From Saururus chinensis (lineage: Eukaryota > Streptophyta > Magnoliopsida > Piperales > Saururaceae): a stretch of DNA of 64,000 nucleotides. The DNA lies in the NCBI GenBank assembly GCA_035235625.1, contig CP141148.1:33729057-33793056 (forward strand), given 5' to 3'. The translations under genes and the position numbers were made by a program. Below the pieces are notes generated by a model that made no database searches, had not been told where the DNA came from, and saw only the letters and a program-made list of their open reading frames with translations. Of this stretch, positions 49,072 to 61,350 are shown one piece after another; positions within the stretch are counted from its first letter, which is position 1, and each line of letters starts with the position of its first letter.

Positions 49072-50448
49072 TTAAACAAGGGGCGTGGAAGTTGAATGAA
49101 CCATCCTCTTCTGTCCCCACAGTAACCAATGCAAAGACATCCTCCCATACAGAGGCGGGTTTGTTTGAAGGTGCACGCTGTTGGATCGATTAGCTTCAGC
49201 ATCCCGATGGCCATGATTCAGCCATCCTTCAATAACAGCTCCCGAGCAAATCTTCCTGCTCGCATTAGCGCTACACTTCGATGCATCAGCTTCCATCATG
49301 CTGAACGGCCATTTCACAGACACGGATCGCTTCATCGAATCTCCTGTTGAAGCGTTCTCCTTCTTCCCTCGAAGCCAGATTTTGGAAATTGAATAGCTCT
49401 CTCTTCTAACTGTCCCGATTTCAGCACAAGCACCACTGCTATTGTCCAAATTGATCTCCTCCAATCCAATCATCCCTCTGATTGAAAGGCAGCCACATTC
49501 CGACATAGCTGGCCGATGACCCGGTGTCATAGGAAGAGCAGTCTTTTTGTTCACCTGCTTCTTGTTTGATGGTCTAATGGCTACTTGTAACAAAGAGCTG
49601 CTGTCAAAAACATATTCGTAAGAACCCATTGACAAACATCTTCTTGCGTCCACATTGCTGCTACTACTGGATCCTTCAGCTCTTGCCACACCATCAACAT
49701 TCCTGAACTTCCCAAGCTTTACCGATACCACTTTGATTTCTGCATTGCCGGGGCTCATGTCCTTTTTCGCTGCGGTTTCGCTTGATCTTTGAGAAACTTC
49801 AGTAGATGAACTTCCCAATTCTTCTTCTCCAAGAACATCTAATTGGGTAGAGCTAGCAACAGCCGCTTCTCTATCCGTCACAATCTCTCTGGAGCTCTCA
49901 CTGCCTGATTCGAGTACAAGTACAACTGGGGAGGAATTGTTGTTTGAAGAGCAGTCAGGAAGCAAGCTCCCTCTGCAGAGAGGGCATGTAGAATGTGACA
50001 AAAGCCATGTGTCTATACACTCAAGGTGGAAGGCGTGGCTGCATCTAGGAAGTAACCTAAGCTTGTCATCTGGCTCAAACTCACAAAGACAAACCGCACA
50101 ATCAAATGGGTTTTTGAGTCCGATAATGGCTTTGTAGAGGAAAACAGGAAGGGTGTCTATGTAGGACTGGTCGACCCCAGAGTCATGGAGATGGAACAGC
50201 TGTTGCAGCTGCCCCTGTAAATCAGTCACATTGTCTACGTCCTCTGCTTCTCTGGTAGGTGATCTAAGTAGACATCTAACAAGGAGGTGGAGCAAACCTG
50301 ATACGAAGAAGATGACTGCTAGAATTATAATAATAAGCAAAATACTGGGGCTGATCTTGTTATCTACATTGGAATCGGATAACGGCACTGGAGGTGGAGG
50401 AGCAAAATATAGTGTCGGTGGATTGGTTGCTAGAAGAGCTCGGAGCAT
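49072..50448 (-). CDS. ATL-type RING-H2 E3 ubiquitin ligase
   Basis: Membrane-anchored ubiquitin ligase of the plant ATL family; substrate unknown. Single exon, 458 residues, typical of intronless ATL genes. Proline-rich N-terminus, one transmembrane segment at about residues 35-61 (SILLIIIILAVIFFVSGLLH), the ATL 'GLD'-region equivalent SYIDTLPVFLY at about 95-105, then a complete RING-H2: C117, C120, C136, H138, H141, C144, C155, C158 (spacing CX2CX15CXHX2HX2CX10CX2C) with the diagnostic ECIDTWLLSHSTCPLCR. A long Ser-rich C-terminal tail with NVDARRCLSMGSYEYVFD and SISKIWLRGKKEN follows, as in the larger ATL13/46/47-like members; the exact orthologue is not certain. All eight metal ligands are present and the frame is open, so it looks functional. 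Confidence 0.93.
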   Translation of the reverse strand: MLRALLATNPPTLYFAPPPPVPLSDSNVDNKISPSILLIIIILAVIFFVSGLLHLLVRCLLRSPTREAEDVDNVTDLQGQLQQLFHLHDSGVDQSYIDTLPVFLYKAIIGLKNPFDCAVCLCEFEPDDKLRLLPRCSHAFHLECIDTWLLSHSTCPLCRGSLLPDCSSNNNSSPVVLVLESGSESSREIVTDREAAVASSTQLDVLGEEELGSSSTEVSQRSSETAAKKDMSPGNAEIKVVSVKLGKFRNVDGVARAEGSSSSSNVDARRCLSMGSYEYVFDSSSLLQVAIRPSNKKQVNKKTALPMTPGHRPAMSECGCLSIRGMIGLEEINLDNSSGACAEIGTVRRESYSISKIWLRGKKENASTGDSMKRSVSVKWPFSMMEADASKCSANASRKICSGAVIEGWLNHGHRDAEANRSNSVHLQTNPPLYGRMSLHWLLWGQKRMVHSTSTPLV

Positions 50449-50795
50449 TATTAGTTTGTCAAGGAGGAAGGAAAGTGAAAAGCAAATCTAACCAGAATTG
50501 TCGGCATCAATCTAGTTCACTACTCTCTGGAAGCCCATCTCGGAGACAATCTGAGGACGAACGTAGATATCCTCACTTCAGCTATTTTCAAATCTGGATG
50601 ACGAGGCTATGTAGATGAGGAAGCTACTGATAAACAATCATTCTGTGGCTTATGTAATCGAAAAGACAGAGTTTGAAATGAACAGAGAGCATGCTAAAAC
50701 TGGGCAAGTCCTTCAGTAGGGAAGGCTCCAAACAGCAGTCTTAAATGAACGAATGGATGGACAACCAGTGAGAAAAAGACTTCTAAGTGCCCAGC

Positions 50796-50805
50796 CTATT
50801 TATAC
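50796..50805 (-). promoter_or_regulatory. TATA box of the ATL gene
   Basis: GTATAAATAG on the - strand, about 350 bp upstream of the ATL start codon. Transcription would begin near 50770, giving a leader of about 320 nt. This is inferred from position and sequence only. Confidence 0.5.
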
Positions 50806-50819
50806 AATAATACTACTCA

Positions 50820-52810
50820 GTAAATAAAGTTTGCCACTCTCCCGCCACTAAAAATTTGCATAGAAGAGAAAAATTAAGAACAAGAAGAAATAAGAGTTCA
50901 ATCTACCGGAGCTGAGAACATCAACTAATCAAATTAAAAATCCAAGGCCCTTGTTTGACTTTCCAGAACACTTAAGGCTGGAGCACACATGCGCGCCAAA
51001 TAATGCATCCATGCCAAAGCAGGTACGAGGACGTGAACATAAAGTAAGAGTCTAAGAGATGAGACCTCCGGCTTTTCATGGCTTTACTGTCTCGTACTCT
51101 ATGTTATGGGGCACTTCTGGCGATCTCCATTCGGTCAAAACTTAAGAGAGCCGAAGAGGGAAATAGAAAGATGGAGAGAGAGGCAATTTTCAGAGCCGAA
51201 CTTTCTTTATTAATTTATTTCATATGGTTAGACCTTTTTCTTTTTTGCTGAAGCAATGTGGTTTGACATTTGACATTGAAAAGGATGGACATTTCATATT
51301 TTTATTAATCAAAATAGCAGGGGGGAGTTCGTATCTAAGGGTAGGAAGCGTATGTCCTGCAACCTTTGAATTGACTGCAGTTTTATGATTTTTTCAGAAT
51401 TTCATACCCCAGAGGACAGCATGGAAGGGGAAACAACAAGTGGGATCTTTCCCCCTTATTGGTGTGTCATCCGTGAAGGGATTCCATGCATGGCTTACCT
51501 GGAATGCACCGGTTTAGCCCCTTTAAGACTCAACCACGGATGGAAAGAGGACCATAGCGAAATACTCTCTTTGCCCCATTTCAATAGTCTAAATTGAAAA
51601 AAAAAAACTTTTGTCCCACAATAATTGTTTGAATTGGTATGGAAGTTTCTTAATTTAGTGAATCAAATTGCTTTGTTATGCTGGATGGAGCAAAATTGTT
51701 AGTGGCTTAAGTGTGGATGGTGTAAGAAGGCTGACAATGGAGGTCCTTAATTATCACCTATTATCTAATTTTAACTATTAAAATGGGAAGGAGGAAGGTT
51801 TTCAAGTCTTTTAAAAGTAAAATATTGGTGTTTTGGACCGAGCCGGCCTCTTAGATTTATACGTTCTACTTGGTCAAAAGGAAAATTTGACAGGCTGTGT
51901 GACCTTGCTTCTACGAACAAAATGTTTTTTTAAAAGTGGGGATTGACTTGTGTCATTTGATTCTCATAGATGCTGAATCAGAGTGTTGGGATGGTTTAGT
52001 TGGTAGGGTTTGGTTAGAAGTTAGAACAGCTGTGGTGCTAAGTATATTAAATCCTGAAGCAGCGGTTTGAAGGTAGAAAACATATGTTGTAGACCCGAAT
52101 CCGTTAGGCCGGTCTTTACAAATTTATCATGAAAACAATATGAAAAGTGCTTGTGCCAAACTTTATGCAGAGTTCAACGCCCCTTTGTGTTTTATTGCTA
52201 GACCCACCGATGACAATTGCATATCAGCTTAAATTAGATGATTGGGTGCTGGGTCCATCCATATTATAGTTATATATATAGTCAATAAGCTATAAAGAAA
52301 AATCAATAAGCTATATAGCCTCACCTATAATAAAATAGTAAAATTTCATTAGCTAAGAGAGCCATTGCCCCTCCTAGCCCGCCAACGCAACTCCTTAAAA
52401 AAATTACAAGGGATAATTAAGTGGGATGAGCTTGAAGGATCTGTCTATTCTCATGACACATACACTGGCGTATATTATCGTTAGCTTACGTTGTTGATCA
52501 CGAGGATCGCAGCTCCTCTAAAATGGAAGTAAATCCCACCTAATATATACTCATAACACATGGTGTACTGAATGATTTCTTCTTTTCTGGGATGAATGAG
52601 CAGGTAGCAGACAGGCACAAGGAGCAAGTCTGGTCGGTGCATGGCATGGAACCTCATTTGCAATCCAAACGGTGAATGACGTCAGATGCCTCGTTCTTTT
52701 GGCCAATGGATCAGCTCATCCAGCTTATATGGGCTGCTATACATGGGCTTTGATGAACCAAGACAAACATTCTTCTCTTGCTTTTCTTTAGCAGGCTCTT
52801 TTTGTATAAA
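50820..52810. other. intergenic, nothing recognised
   Basis: The first few hundred bases are probably the distal ATL promoter. No other gene, RNA gene or repeat terminus recognised; short ORFs here match nothing known. Confidence 0.4.
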
Positions 52811-53127
52811 GGGTATGTTTGGATTGGAAAGATCGGTAAAAAGGGAAAGAGAAAGATAAAATAAATCTAAATGAAAGAGAAATTAAGATATTCTTAAAAG
52901 AATTTACTATTTGATTACACAAATGATGTTAGAGAAAATTAAACCTTTAACTCACCCATTGTGGTAGTAGTAGTAGAATTAACTATGGTGGCAGTGACAA
53001 TGATAATGATGGTAATAGTGGTGATTATGATAGTGACGGTGGTAATGGTAGCAATGGTGAAAGCAGGGTGGTAGTAGTGGTGAGGAAGGTGGTGATAGTA
53101 GTGGCAGCGGCAGTAATGGTGGTTGTC

Positions 53128-53700
53128 ACTCTCTAACACCCACTAAACTAAGTTAGACCTAGTTTAAGGGAAAGTCGGTACGCGCAATGCGATAAAGTAG
53201 TATTTAATGTGGAAGACTTAACTTTTCATATAGGTAACTTATAATGAAGTAACGTACCATAAATTTTGTACAAGAGAAAATAAGAAAGATAAAAGACTTA
53301 AAATAAGAATTAGTCTACGTAATACCCATACACTTAGTTCACTTAGCCATCTCCTGACTTAAGTAACATAACTAACATAAGGCTAGGCCACTACCGGTAA
53401 GTAAAGTATAAAAATAGCAAAAATAACATAACACTCCACATAACAAGTAATATAAATTATCATGAAATACAAGGTCTCTAAACAACCCATGCTATGCCAG
53501 ATCATCAACTACCCGCTCTTTATAAAGAGAATCATGACCACCTGTATGTTACGCTATGTAGCCCTAAAATAAAAATACACAAAAAAGAAAAGCGTGCAAT
53601 ATACGAAAGAGGTGACTAAACAAAGAGGAGCATTATCTTTGTCTCATGTGTTTTAAATGTTGGAAACGTAATTTATCAAAAATATGTATCTTTCTACAAA
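53128..53700. mobile_element. possible LTR fragment inside the MITE
   Basis: TGTCACTCTCTAACACCC at 53128 and GTGGAAGACTTAAC at 53211 resemble the beginning of the long LTR at 18337 (TGTCATGCCC; GCGGAAGACTTAACC). The right boundary is not clear. Confidence 0.3.
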
Positions 53701-54025
53701 GTACCTGCAAATAGGAAATAATATTTATACTTCACTTTTTTACACCAAAAAGGCCTTATCCTTTATTAATAAGAAGTATAAAGATAAGCTTCATTTTTCC
53801 CAAGTGAAGTAGAAATAGAAGTTTCCTTCCTAAGGATTTGTTTAGATTGGTGGAAAGCAGGGGAAAAGAAATGAATCTTCTTAAAATCTCTCATTTTCCA
53901 GGTGCAACAGGAAAAGAGAAACTAGAGTGAAAAATAAGAAAAAATAGATGAAAATTTAGACCAAAAATTTTCCACCCATCAACCCATAGATTTTGAGAAA
54001 AAATCATTGTACTAAACACTTACGT

Positions 54026-54345
54026 CTTACTGCTACTACTATCACCACCACTACTGCCATCGCCGTCGTCACTACCACAACCATTATCGCTACTGTCGCC
54101 ACCACTGCCACGGCCACCGTTGCCACCGCCACCACCACCATTGCCACCACCGCCGCTGTCATCATCTATGTCACTACCTTTACCACTGCCACCACCACCA
54201 TTGCCGCCACCACCACCATCATTGCCACCACCACCATCTCTGTTACCACCCTGTCACCGCCACCGCCACCGCCACTGTCACCATCATCTCTGTCATTATC
54301 ACTACCATTGCTACTACCACCCCGCTATCACCATTGTCATTGTCA
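54026..54345. repeat. imperfect (CCA/CTA)n trinucleotide tract
   Basis: About 320 bp of CAC/CCA/CTA-type triplets. It gives low-complexity ORFs (Thr/Ala or Pro-rich) that are artefacts. Inverse of the tract at 52961-53127. Confidence 0.9.
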
Positions 54346-54481
54346 ATTTTCTCTAACATTATTTGTGTAACCAAACAGTAAAAAATATTTAAAAATCTAT
54401 TAATTTCTTTTTTACCTAGATTCGCTTTCTTTTCTTTTTTTTTCTTTCATTTGATTTTCACCGATCCAAATATACCCTAAG

Positions 54482-55327
54482 TGTAGTGTGGTGGGGAGAA
54501 CATGACACTGATAAGGTGTTTGGAGAAGTACGCACTTAAGCTGTGCAAAGCCATCTCTGTGCCCACATACTAATTTTCCCGTTTTGGCCTTTTTAACCCG
54601 GTTGAACGAATATGCTTACTTTAGTCCTTTGCTGCGTCATACGAAGTCTCTCTTCGTTTTTAATGGGCTTTGAGCCAAGCTTTGGCTTGTTCGAACTCTC
54701 AACCATAAATCATGTATCAATGTCCGCTTTTGTTGGGGGTGGTTGACGACGGAAAGCAGACGTCTGGGCCGTTATCTGCGATTCAATCAACTTGCAGGCT
54801 CTGTTCATCGAAATTTCTACGCGTTGCCCAACGGAAGCTTTAGCTGTTGGACTTGGCCACAGATTGACAAATTTGATGGAATGTTTCTAATTCACCTTTA
54901 GTATCACCATCGTCTAAGTTTACTTATGGACGGCGGTTTAGCTTCTACAGAGGTTGGAGTTGGAATCTGAATTTTAAGTTCTCTCCGTGGACAGAACCTC
55001 TCCTCGGGTACTCCATTTTCTTCGTATAAATTCTTGTGTCGATGACAAGGGAATTGGGTTTCCTGTCCTCGTCAGGCGACACCCACGAGGAGAACGAAGA
55101 CATTGATGTTTGCTTTGGAGGGAACATAAAGGAAAGGGTCTGATCACGCTTGTTTGGTTGGCCCCTTGTGCTGCTGTGTAAGCATTAAGCAGTCATGGGG
55201 CTCATCGATCTATTATTTTGATTTGGATTTTTTTATCTTATCCGAACCTCTTTGAAAATTAATCATGTAATTCAACCAAACTGATATTCGATGTCAGTAT
55301 CATTGATATTTGTTAATTGGGCTTTAG
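54482..55327. other. no gene recognised
   Basis: A short open frame at 55041-55142 on the + strand (MTRELGFLSSSGD) does not match the ankyrin N-terminus expected upstream of the next gene. Nothing else recognised. Confidence 0.35.
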
Positions 55328-56340
55328 ATCCTCAAAGCAGACAAGCTCAATGGTGGTACGGCTCTTCATTTTGCAGCAATTAATGGGCACTCTCGTTGCA
55401 TACGCCTTCTGCTTGCTGATTATGTGCCTAGTGTACAAAATATCGTAAATATATAAGCAAGAGAGCAGGTCAAGAGGAATCGATCACGGGATTTGACAAG
55501 GGGTATATCATCTACTGCCCCCAGTATTTTCACAGTTCATATATATCTGGCCTAAATCGCACTTGTATACTTGTTTTATCATAGGCTCTGATGCGCACCA
55601 TCAATAAAGCAGCTGATGGAGGCATCACTGCACTCCATATGGCGGCACTAAATGGGCACATTGAGAGTACTTTATTACTTTTGGATCTGGGAGCTTCGGT
55701 TTACTCTGTTACAGTCGATGATGGCAGCATAATTGATCTAATTGGTATTAAGGTCTTTATTCTGCTTTTTTTCTCTTTTAATGGTCATGGAACTATGATT
55801 GTTTATGTAGAGAGTATGCAATTTTTATGCTTTTGTTATACTCCTAGATCGATTATGATTGTTCAAGGACAAGGTATGTCAACTTCATATAGGGATTTAA
55901 CAACAGAACCTACAATTTAGAGACTTTTCTCTTTAATGGAGGTTTTCATTGAATTGTAGAAAAAATTATTGTGGAGTAATTAGCCATACAATTATAATCT
56001 TATCTGATATAATCTTGACCAAGTCAAGTGTGGCGTTTAATTTTGTAATTCTCGAATACTACCAATAAAAATAGTGATTGATGTCTCTATTGACTAGCAT
56101 GTTTTTTTTCATATCAATTTGATGTTCCTTGGCAGGTGCAGGCAGCACACGCCTTCAATTTGCGGCTTGTGGTGGAAATGAACAGTGCTGTCAAGTATGG
56201 TGCCTCAATTTGTCTTACGAATAAATCATCTATTTTCATAACTTATCATAACCAATTCTGATTGATATGCGTGCATGTGAATAATAGCTTCTTATTGCCA
56301 GGGGTGCTCGTTTGACTGCCAAAAATGCAAATGGGTACGT

Positions 56341-56608
56341 TTATATTCTACTCATTTAGATCTTAGATACTCAAGTAATAATCTATTATTTTGATTTTTT
56401 TTTATATATATAGAATGTCAAATAAGCTAAGTGGAAGCAATTTCTAGTTATAAAGTTCTCATGAGGAGCCCCAGTTTTATATTCTACTCATTTAGATCTT
56501 AGATAGTCAAGTAATAATCTATTATTTTGATTTTTTTTTTTATATATGGAATGTCAAATAGGCTAAGTGGAAGCAATTTCTAGTTATAAAGTTCTCATGA
56601 GGAGCCCC
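56341..56608. repeat. 134-bp tandem duplication in an XBAT32-like intron
   Basis: TATATTCTACTCATTTAGAT...CATGAGGAGCCCCAGTT occurs at about 56341-56473 and again at 56475-56608, nearly identical (about 97%). The second copy sits in the same intron and does not disturb exon borders. Confidence 0.92.
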
Positions 56609-57075
56609 AGTTCTGTAGTTCTGTAGTCATTTACGTATGCCGACCTAGAATTTTCTCATAGAACTTGTCGAAAGAGTCTTCTTTTTCTTTCAAATTAAGT
56701 GTTACAGAATTGAGAGAATTTTTGAAGGCTTGAGTAGAAAGGTTCTTTTTCTTAAAGAATTTTTTTACTTGGTAAGTTGCTTACACGTAGTTATTGCCAA
56801 CTGTTTGTGCTTTATTAGCGTTATTCACTGTAATGTACAGTTGGACTCCAGCAATTGTTGCTCGTTCATGGCATCGACATTGGCTTGAGGGAATCTTGAG
56901 TAAGCGACAAGCAGGTCTGCCGCGGATTCTTCCTTCCCCATATCTCTCTCTGCCACTCATGAGTATTGTCAAAATTGCAAGGTGAATTGCTCTCTCTCTC
57001 TAACCGCACATTATAAAAGAACAAACTGAACTATGAGCATTAGTTGGTTTTACATGATGACGCGGAAGTATTACA

Positions 57076-57335
57076 CTCCCTCCGTCTCACACTTCGATTT
57101 AAATTTTAAAAATAATTTTCTTTTAAAATCAAATAATAAAACTATTAAAAAGGGGTGAAAGAAGTATAAATAGCATGTTTAAATACATCACTACCAGTTT
57201 TTGTTTGTTATTATATAACATCCTCTGTCCCGTATCACTTTCTTCATTTGGTTTTTCAAAATGAATTAAACTAAAATTAGTTCATTTTGATAAAACAAAT
57301 AAAAATACTAATGTGAGACATAAGGATTATAGTTC
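57076..57335. mobile_element. Stowaway-like MITE remnants (two)
   Basis: CTCCCTCCGTCTCACACTTC at 57076 and TCCTCTGTCCCGTATCAC at 57224 are Stowaway-type termini. The second is followed by ATTAGTTCATTTTGATAAAA and ends AATGTGAGACATAAGG. They lie in the large intron of the XBAT32-like gene. Confidence 0.45.
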
Positions 57336-58613
57336 TACATTACCAAGTAGAAGTTAGATTCGCACATTTTTATGGTTGTTCAATCCTGACACTAACGAGT
57401 AAAGGTGTCTTCAGTTGTACTAAGCTAGTATCACAATCATCAGTATGACAACCACCATATCCCAATTATATTTCCAGCTCTATCAATTGTCGCGTTTAAA
57501 TTTTATTTTTTATGAATTATTGGAGTTCTCAAGCCATAGGAAGAGACAAGGGGCAAGATATATCTCACTTATATGGTCCTTTTTTTTTAATCGTCTAACC
57601 CATGCTTAGCATGCCTTTTCTATTAATTACATCATTGTGGCTTTTTGAAGCTTTTGCTAACATCATTGGATACATACCAAGGACAAACATTGCTGGCTCA
57701 TTCGTGTCATTGCAAATGCTAACGCAGTGCAGTTCTTCCTTTGTCTTTTTCAGAGAATGTGGATGGAGCAATTCTAGTTTACAACCACCATGCCTTGATA
57801 CATGCGTTGTTTGCGTGGAACAGACATGTTCCATTGCTGCTGAAGGTATTCTCGATGGGAGATGAATGCCATACTGTATGCAGCGTTGCTTAGCACTTTG
57901 TGCTCACCGAAAAAATAGGCTTACGAATATTTTATAATCCTTTTAGAACTTTCTTTGGCTAGAATAAGATTAAAAGCTTCGAAGAACACAGGCCAGTGTA
58001 GTCCTCCGACACATTATATAAAAAGGGAGGGGCCTTCCAATCCAACAAGAACTAACTACATACGCGATATTGGCTAACAGATCTGCACATCGATCAAATC
58101 ATGCTATTTACAAACCTGAGAGAAAGTAAAACTTTGAAGTAACGAGCAGTTCCGTAGTTCCTGCATTAAGAGAGATTAAAAGACGCGAGAATAGATGCAT
58201 TTCAATTGTTATTACGGACTTTCGGGTATACGTTTTTTTGTATGCTTTGCTTTTGGCTGTGCTTTATTATCCAAGACCTTTCATACAATTTTACTTTCGT
58301 CTTCTATATTAGCACAAGAGCAATTCACTCATTGAATTTGCCTATTACGCAGGTTGCAGACACGAATTCTGCACGAGGTGTGCATTGTATCTATGCTCAA
58401 CTAATAGTATCCCTCCTGTCTCCATTGCCTGTCCTCTGTCGGAAAAGGATTGTATCTTTTGTAAAGCCTCCCAGCACGCTCCTACTCAAGGAGTTATCAA
58501 GAACACGCCCTGTGAGCTCAAGCGCGGTATCGGAGTCAAGATTCTGTGGACCAGATTTGGACTGCATTGTCTCTCCTTTGGCGCCCAGATCCGTTAGTTT
58601 GGCAAGCTGCTAA

Positions 58614-61220
58614 AAGTTCCCGCTATTGAAGTTTAATGCTAGCCTTTGCAAGGGGGTTCCCCCAGATCAACACCTCGCTGATCCCTTGTAAGGCAGTTTG
58701 CCAGAGGGTTGGGAATGGGTTGACGCGGCGTTCGAGGACAACCATGGGGTCAGTTTCTCACCTGGAAAGACCACGTTTAACCTTTAGTCAATGCGTGTCA
58801 GATAGTGGCAGATAAAATATCCATTTCTTCTCTAATTATCACTGGCTTTCGTACTTTTATATGAAACATATGTATATAATACAAATGCAGGCAGGATTGA
58901 ATTGAATTGAATTCGTTAGGAATGTCGACTCTACCAGAAATACCGTCAAGAATATTCGGCATTCCTTTTCAACAATTTTGGAACATACAAGAAACATAGC
59001 CTCACTAAATTTGGACATGAACCAGGTTAGAAAGGAAATATGTCACCGAACCACCGGTACTAACTTTAAAAAGTCATTATCCATTGTTGACGGGTGTGTT
59101 AATCACTAAGCATAAGAACGACCCCAACTGAGATGCGTACCACAAGCAAGGTATAGGATTTCTTGTTCTTTTTGTTATACAGTCCGCTCATCTAATAGAG
59201 CTTCTCATGTGCATTTGCTTGTATAAGATAAAATTAATTTATAGTATTTTTAAGCTCAAGAGGGATAGATAAGGGATAAGAAAATAAAAAAGTTAACTAT
59301 AAAAAAAAAAATTTAAAAATAAAAGAATAGAGAGCGGCCACAGATTAAAATAAAAGTGAATTAAGACTTGCAAGGTAAAAAAAAAAAATTTAATTTAAAA
59401 AAATTTAAAAAATTAAGAAAAAACTCAGTCAAGATAGCACCTTATGCCGTTAAGTAGATAAAATTGATTTCTCCTCCATTTAAAGCAAGGTATTGGCTCA
59501 TGAAATGCAGATACTACCCATTTTCGATTAGAGATGGGAAAAGAAGACGATGAGAAGGACACTGAATTTAGAAATGACATATCAATGTGGTGCTTCCTCA
59601 TCGTGAAGTAATGAAGCAGAAACAAGCTGAAATAGAGACCAAAGGTAATCAAGGGATTATATAAAAAAGAAACGAGGAATAAATGAAACTGTGAAAGCTG
59701 GCATTCCAAATGCGTGTTTCTTCCTCTGTCACTAGGCAAAAACTTCTGAACGGGCGACTGACTGCAAGAAAGAACCGACGGAAGAGAGATTTTATGTAGA
59801 AGAAAACACAAAGGATTTGACACTTGAAACCAAGTACATCGATATGCAGTAGTGTTACGTGGCTGACGCATCAGTCCATCGCGAAAAGCCCTCCCCTGAA
59901 ACCCACATCTTTTACCTCCCACCCCACGCAATTTCCAACTTGAAAAGAGATGAGCGAGCTCTTGTCTCTGTCACCGGTGAACTGATACGCAGCCGGCCAC
60001 CCTGCCATCTTGGGCTGAGGGCATCTTTTTGTACTTGAATGGTCGAGTTGTATGAGTCTCCCCAGTCGACTCTGAGGCACTCTGGTCAATCTAGCAATTT
60101 TGTCTCTTAAAAAAACGTATTGCAGTATGGGGATCTTAAAGTATCACACTCTCCAATTTTATAGTACCTAAACTCGACCTTGTTATTCGAAAAGAATCCT
60201 ATACCGCTAAGGCTTAACTGGGATTGGCAGTTGCGCTGAAGGATGATAGGCCTGATGTCTTTCTCCATCTCGCGGTTTTGTTTTGGCTAGAATCAAGGAT
60301 GATTGTCTTGTGTTTTAAAGCTGAGCTAAAGATTTGAGCTGTTCTCGGTTTGGCAGGTCTTGGACAAGTATCTGTCTAAGAAAGTAAGCGTCGATTAAGT
60401 TGAGAATACAGAGAGCCCGAGGCTGATACCAGTGACATCAAGCTATCCTAAGGTCATGATCTCACGGGTTTTCAAGGTTCATTTACCATAGACGAAAAAC
60501 GACCACTGAACGTTATGGATGAAGGCAAGTTATAATGACTACTCTCACTGTTCGGTTCCCGTCTACCTTCTGTCTTTATCATTTCTCGAACGGCCAAGCA
60601 GTGTACCTTGCTGGTCCTTGCAGCGAAAGAGAAGTGCCAGAGTTCAGACCATTACGTAAGTTCGGACATCACGCAAGCTGAGAAAGGTTCGTCCTGGCTC
60701 TTAGACCTGCCGTGTTCCTGTTAGCACTTGGAAACTGTTTCCTACATGATGAAAGCCAGACTCATCCGCTCCCTCGACTGTCCCAGGCTTTACCAACTTC
60801 CCTTCTGCCTTGCTGCTTTGACATTTTATTGTCGAGCCATCTCAGCATCATGATCACATGGCCTACAGATGCAGCTTTTCTCTTCTGCGGCTGCTGGGTT
60901 TGACAAGGAAAGCCGTGCCGATTATTCCATTCCCTTGGATGTGGACAGTTGCCTACTCTACTGCTTCACATCGAATCGACTAGTAATGCATGTTCTGTAT
61001 CTCCATGGAGATACTTGGTTGCAAAAATATATGAGCCGTGTACAGTTCATATTCGAACCAATACTGAACCGATGTTTTACTGTGCGTGGAACTCAAATTT
61101 GCTGATCAATCTTCACCGGAGTGGCCGGTGAAGTTTCATTAACATGGCCAGGAATTGATGATGCACATTCGAGTTCGCTCCCGTTTGTGAGTTTGGTTGT
61201 TTGAACATTATGCTATCCTT
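58614..61220. other. intergenic, no gene recognised
   Basis: Moderate GC content with several short ORFs on both strands; none resembles a known family. 59290-59420 is a run of A-rich low-complexity DNA. Remnants of the 3' end of the XBAT32-like gene may occupy the first few hundred bases. Confidence 0.35.
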
Positions 61221-61221
61221 A

Positions 61222-61350
61222 ATACTGCTTCTATTTCATATTAATTATCTTATTTATAAAAATAAAATTTTTTATTAAATAGTAATACCCAACGCTAACA
61301 GAACAGAAAATATGCTTATAAAATAATGGAACGATTAATATAAGACAATT
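61222..61350. mobile_element. Stowaway-like MITE, degenerate
   Basis: CTATTTCATATTAATTATCT at the left and ATGGAACGATTAATATAAGA at the right are roughly inverted, with an AT-rich middle. Confidence 0.35.

Larger units (their letters stand above)
52813..54481. mobile_element. PIF/Harbinger-like MITE with trinucleotide-rich arms, containing an insertion
   Basis: Left end AGGGTATGTTTGGATTGG and right end (reverse strand) AGGGTATATTTGGATCGG. The next 120 bp also pair, for example ACACAAATGATGTTAGAGAA with its partner near 54350. TAA occurs at both borders (possible 3-bp target duplication). Inside, 52961-53127 is rich in GTGGTAGTAGTGG and 54026-54345 in its inverse, CACCACTACTGCC. A second terminus-like sequence (GGATTTGTTTAGATTGG at 53827) suggests nesting. 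No transposase. Confidence 0.6.
55328..58613 (+). pseudogene. XBAT32-like ankyrin-RING E3 ligase, truncated and frameshifted
   Basis: XBAT32-type proteins are ubiquitin ligases that control ethylene synthesis in roots. Exons with GT-AG borders: 55328-55444 ([20 protein letters not shown]), 55585-55744 ([20 protein letters not shown]), 56136-56194 (AACGGNEQCCQ), 56288-56334 (LLIARGARLTAKNANG), 56841-56981 ([28 protein letters not shown]), 57754-57845 (start of the RING, CVVC), 58353-58613 (CRHEFCTRCALYLCST). No first exons for roughly the first 100 residues are visible. In the last exon two bases are missing at CCTCTGTCGG, so the final RING pair 'CPLCR' is lost in frame; the normal continuation (RIVSFVKPP) is in another frame. 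Structure is otherwise well kept, so decay is recent, or part of the gene was lost in duplication. Confidence 0.82.

Noticed and set aside
53993..54370. Thr/Ala-rich 125-codon ORF
   Set aside because: Product of a trinucleotide-rich tract, not a gene.
59425..60089. 168- and 72-codon ORFs on the - strand
   Set aside because: No recognisable domain, no supporting splice or promoter signals and ordinary composition; too little to call a gene.
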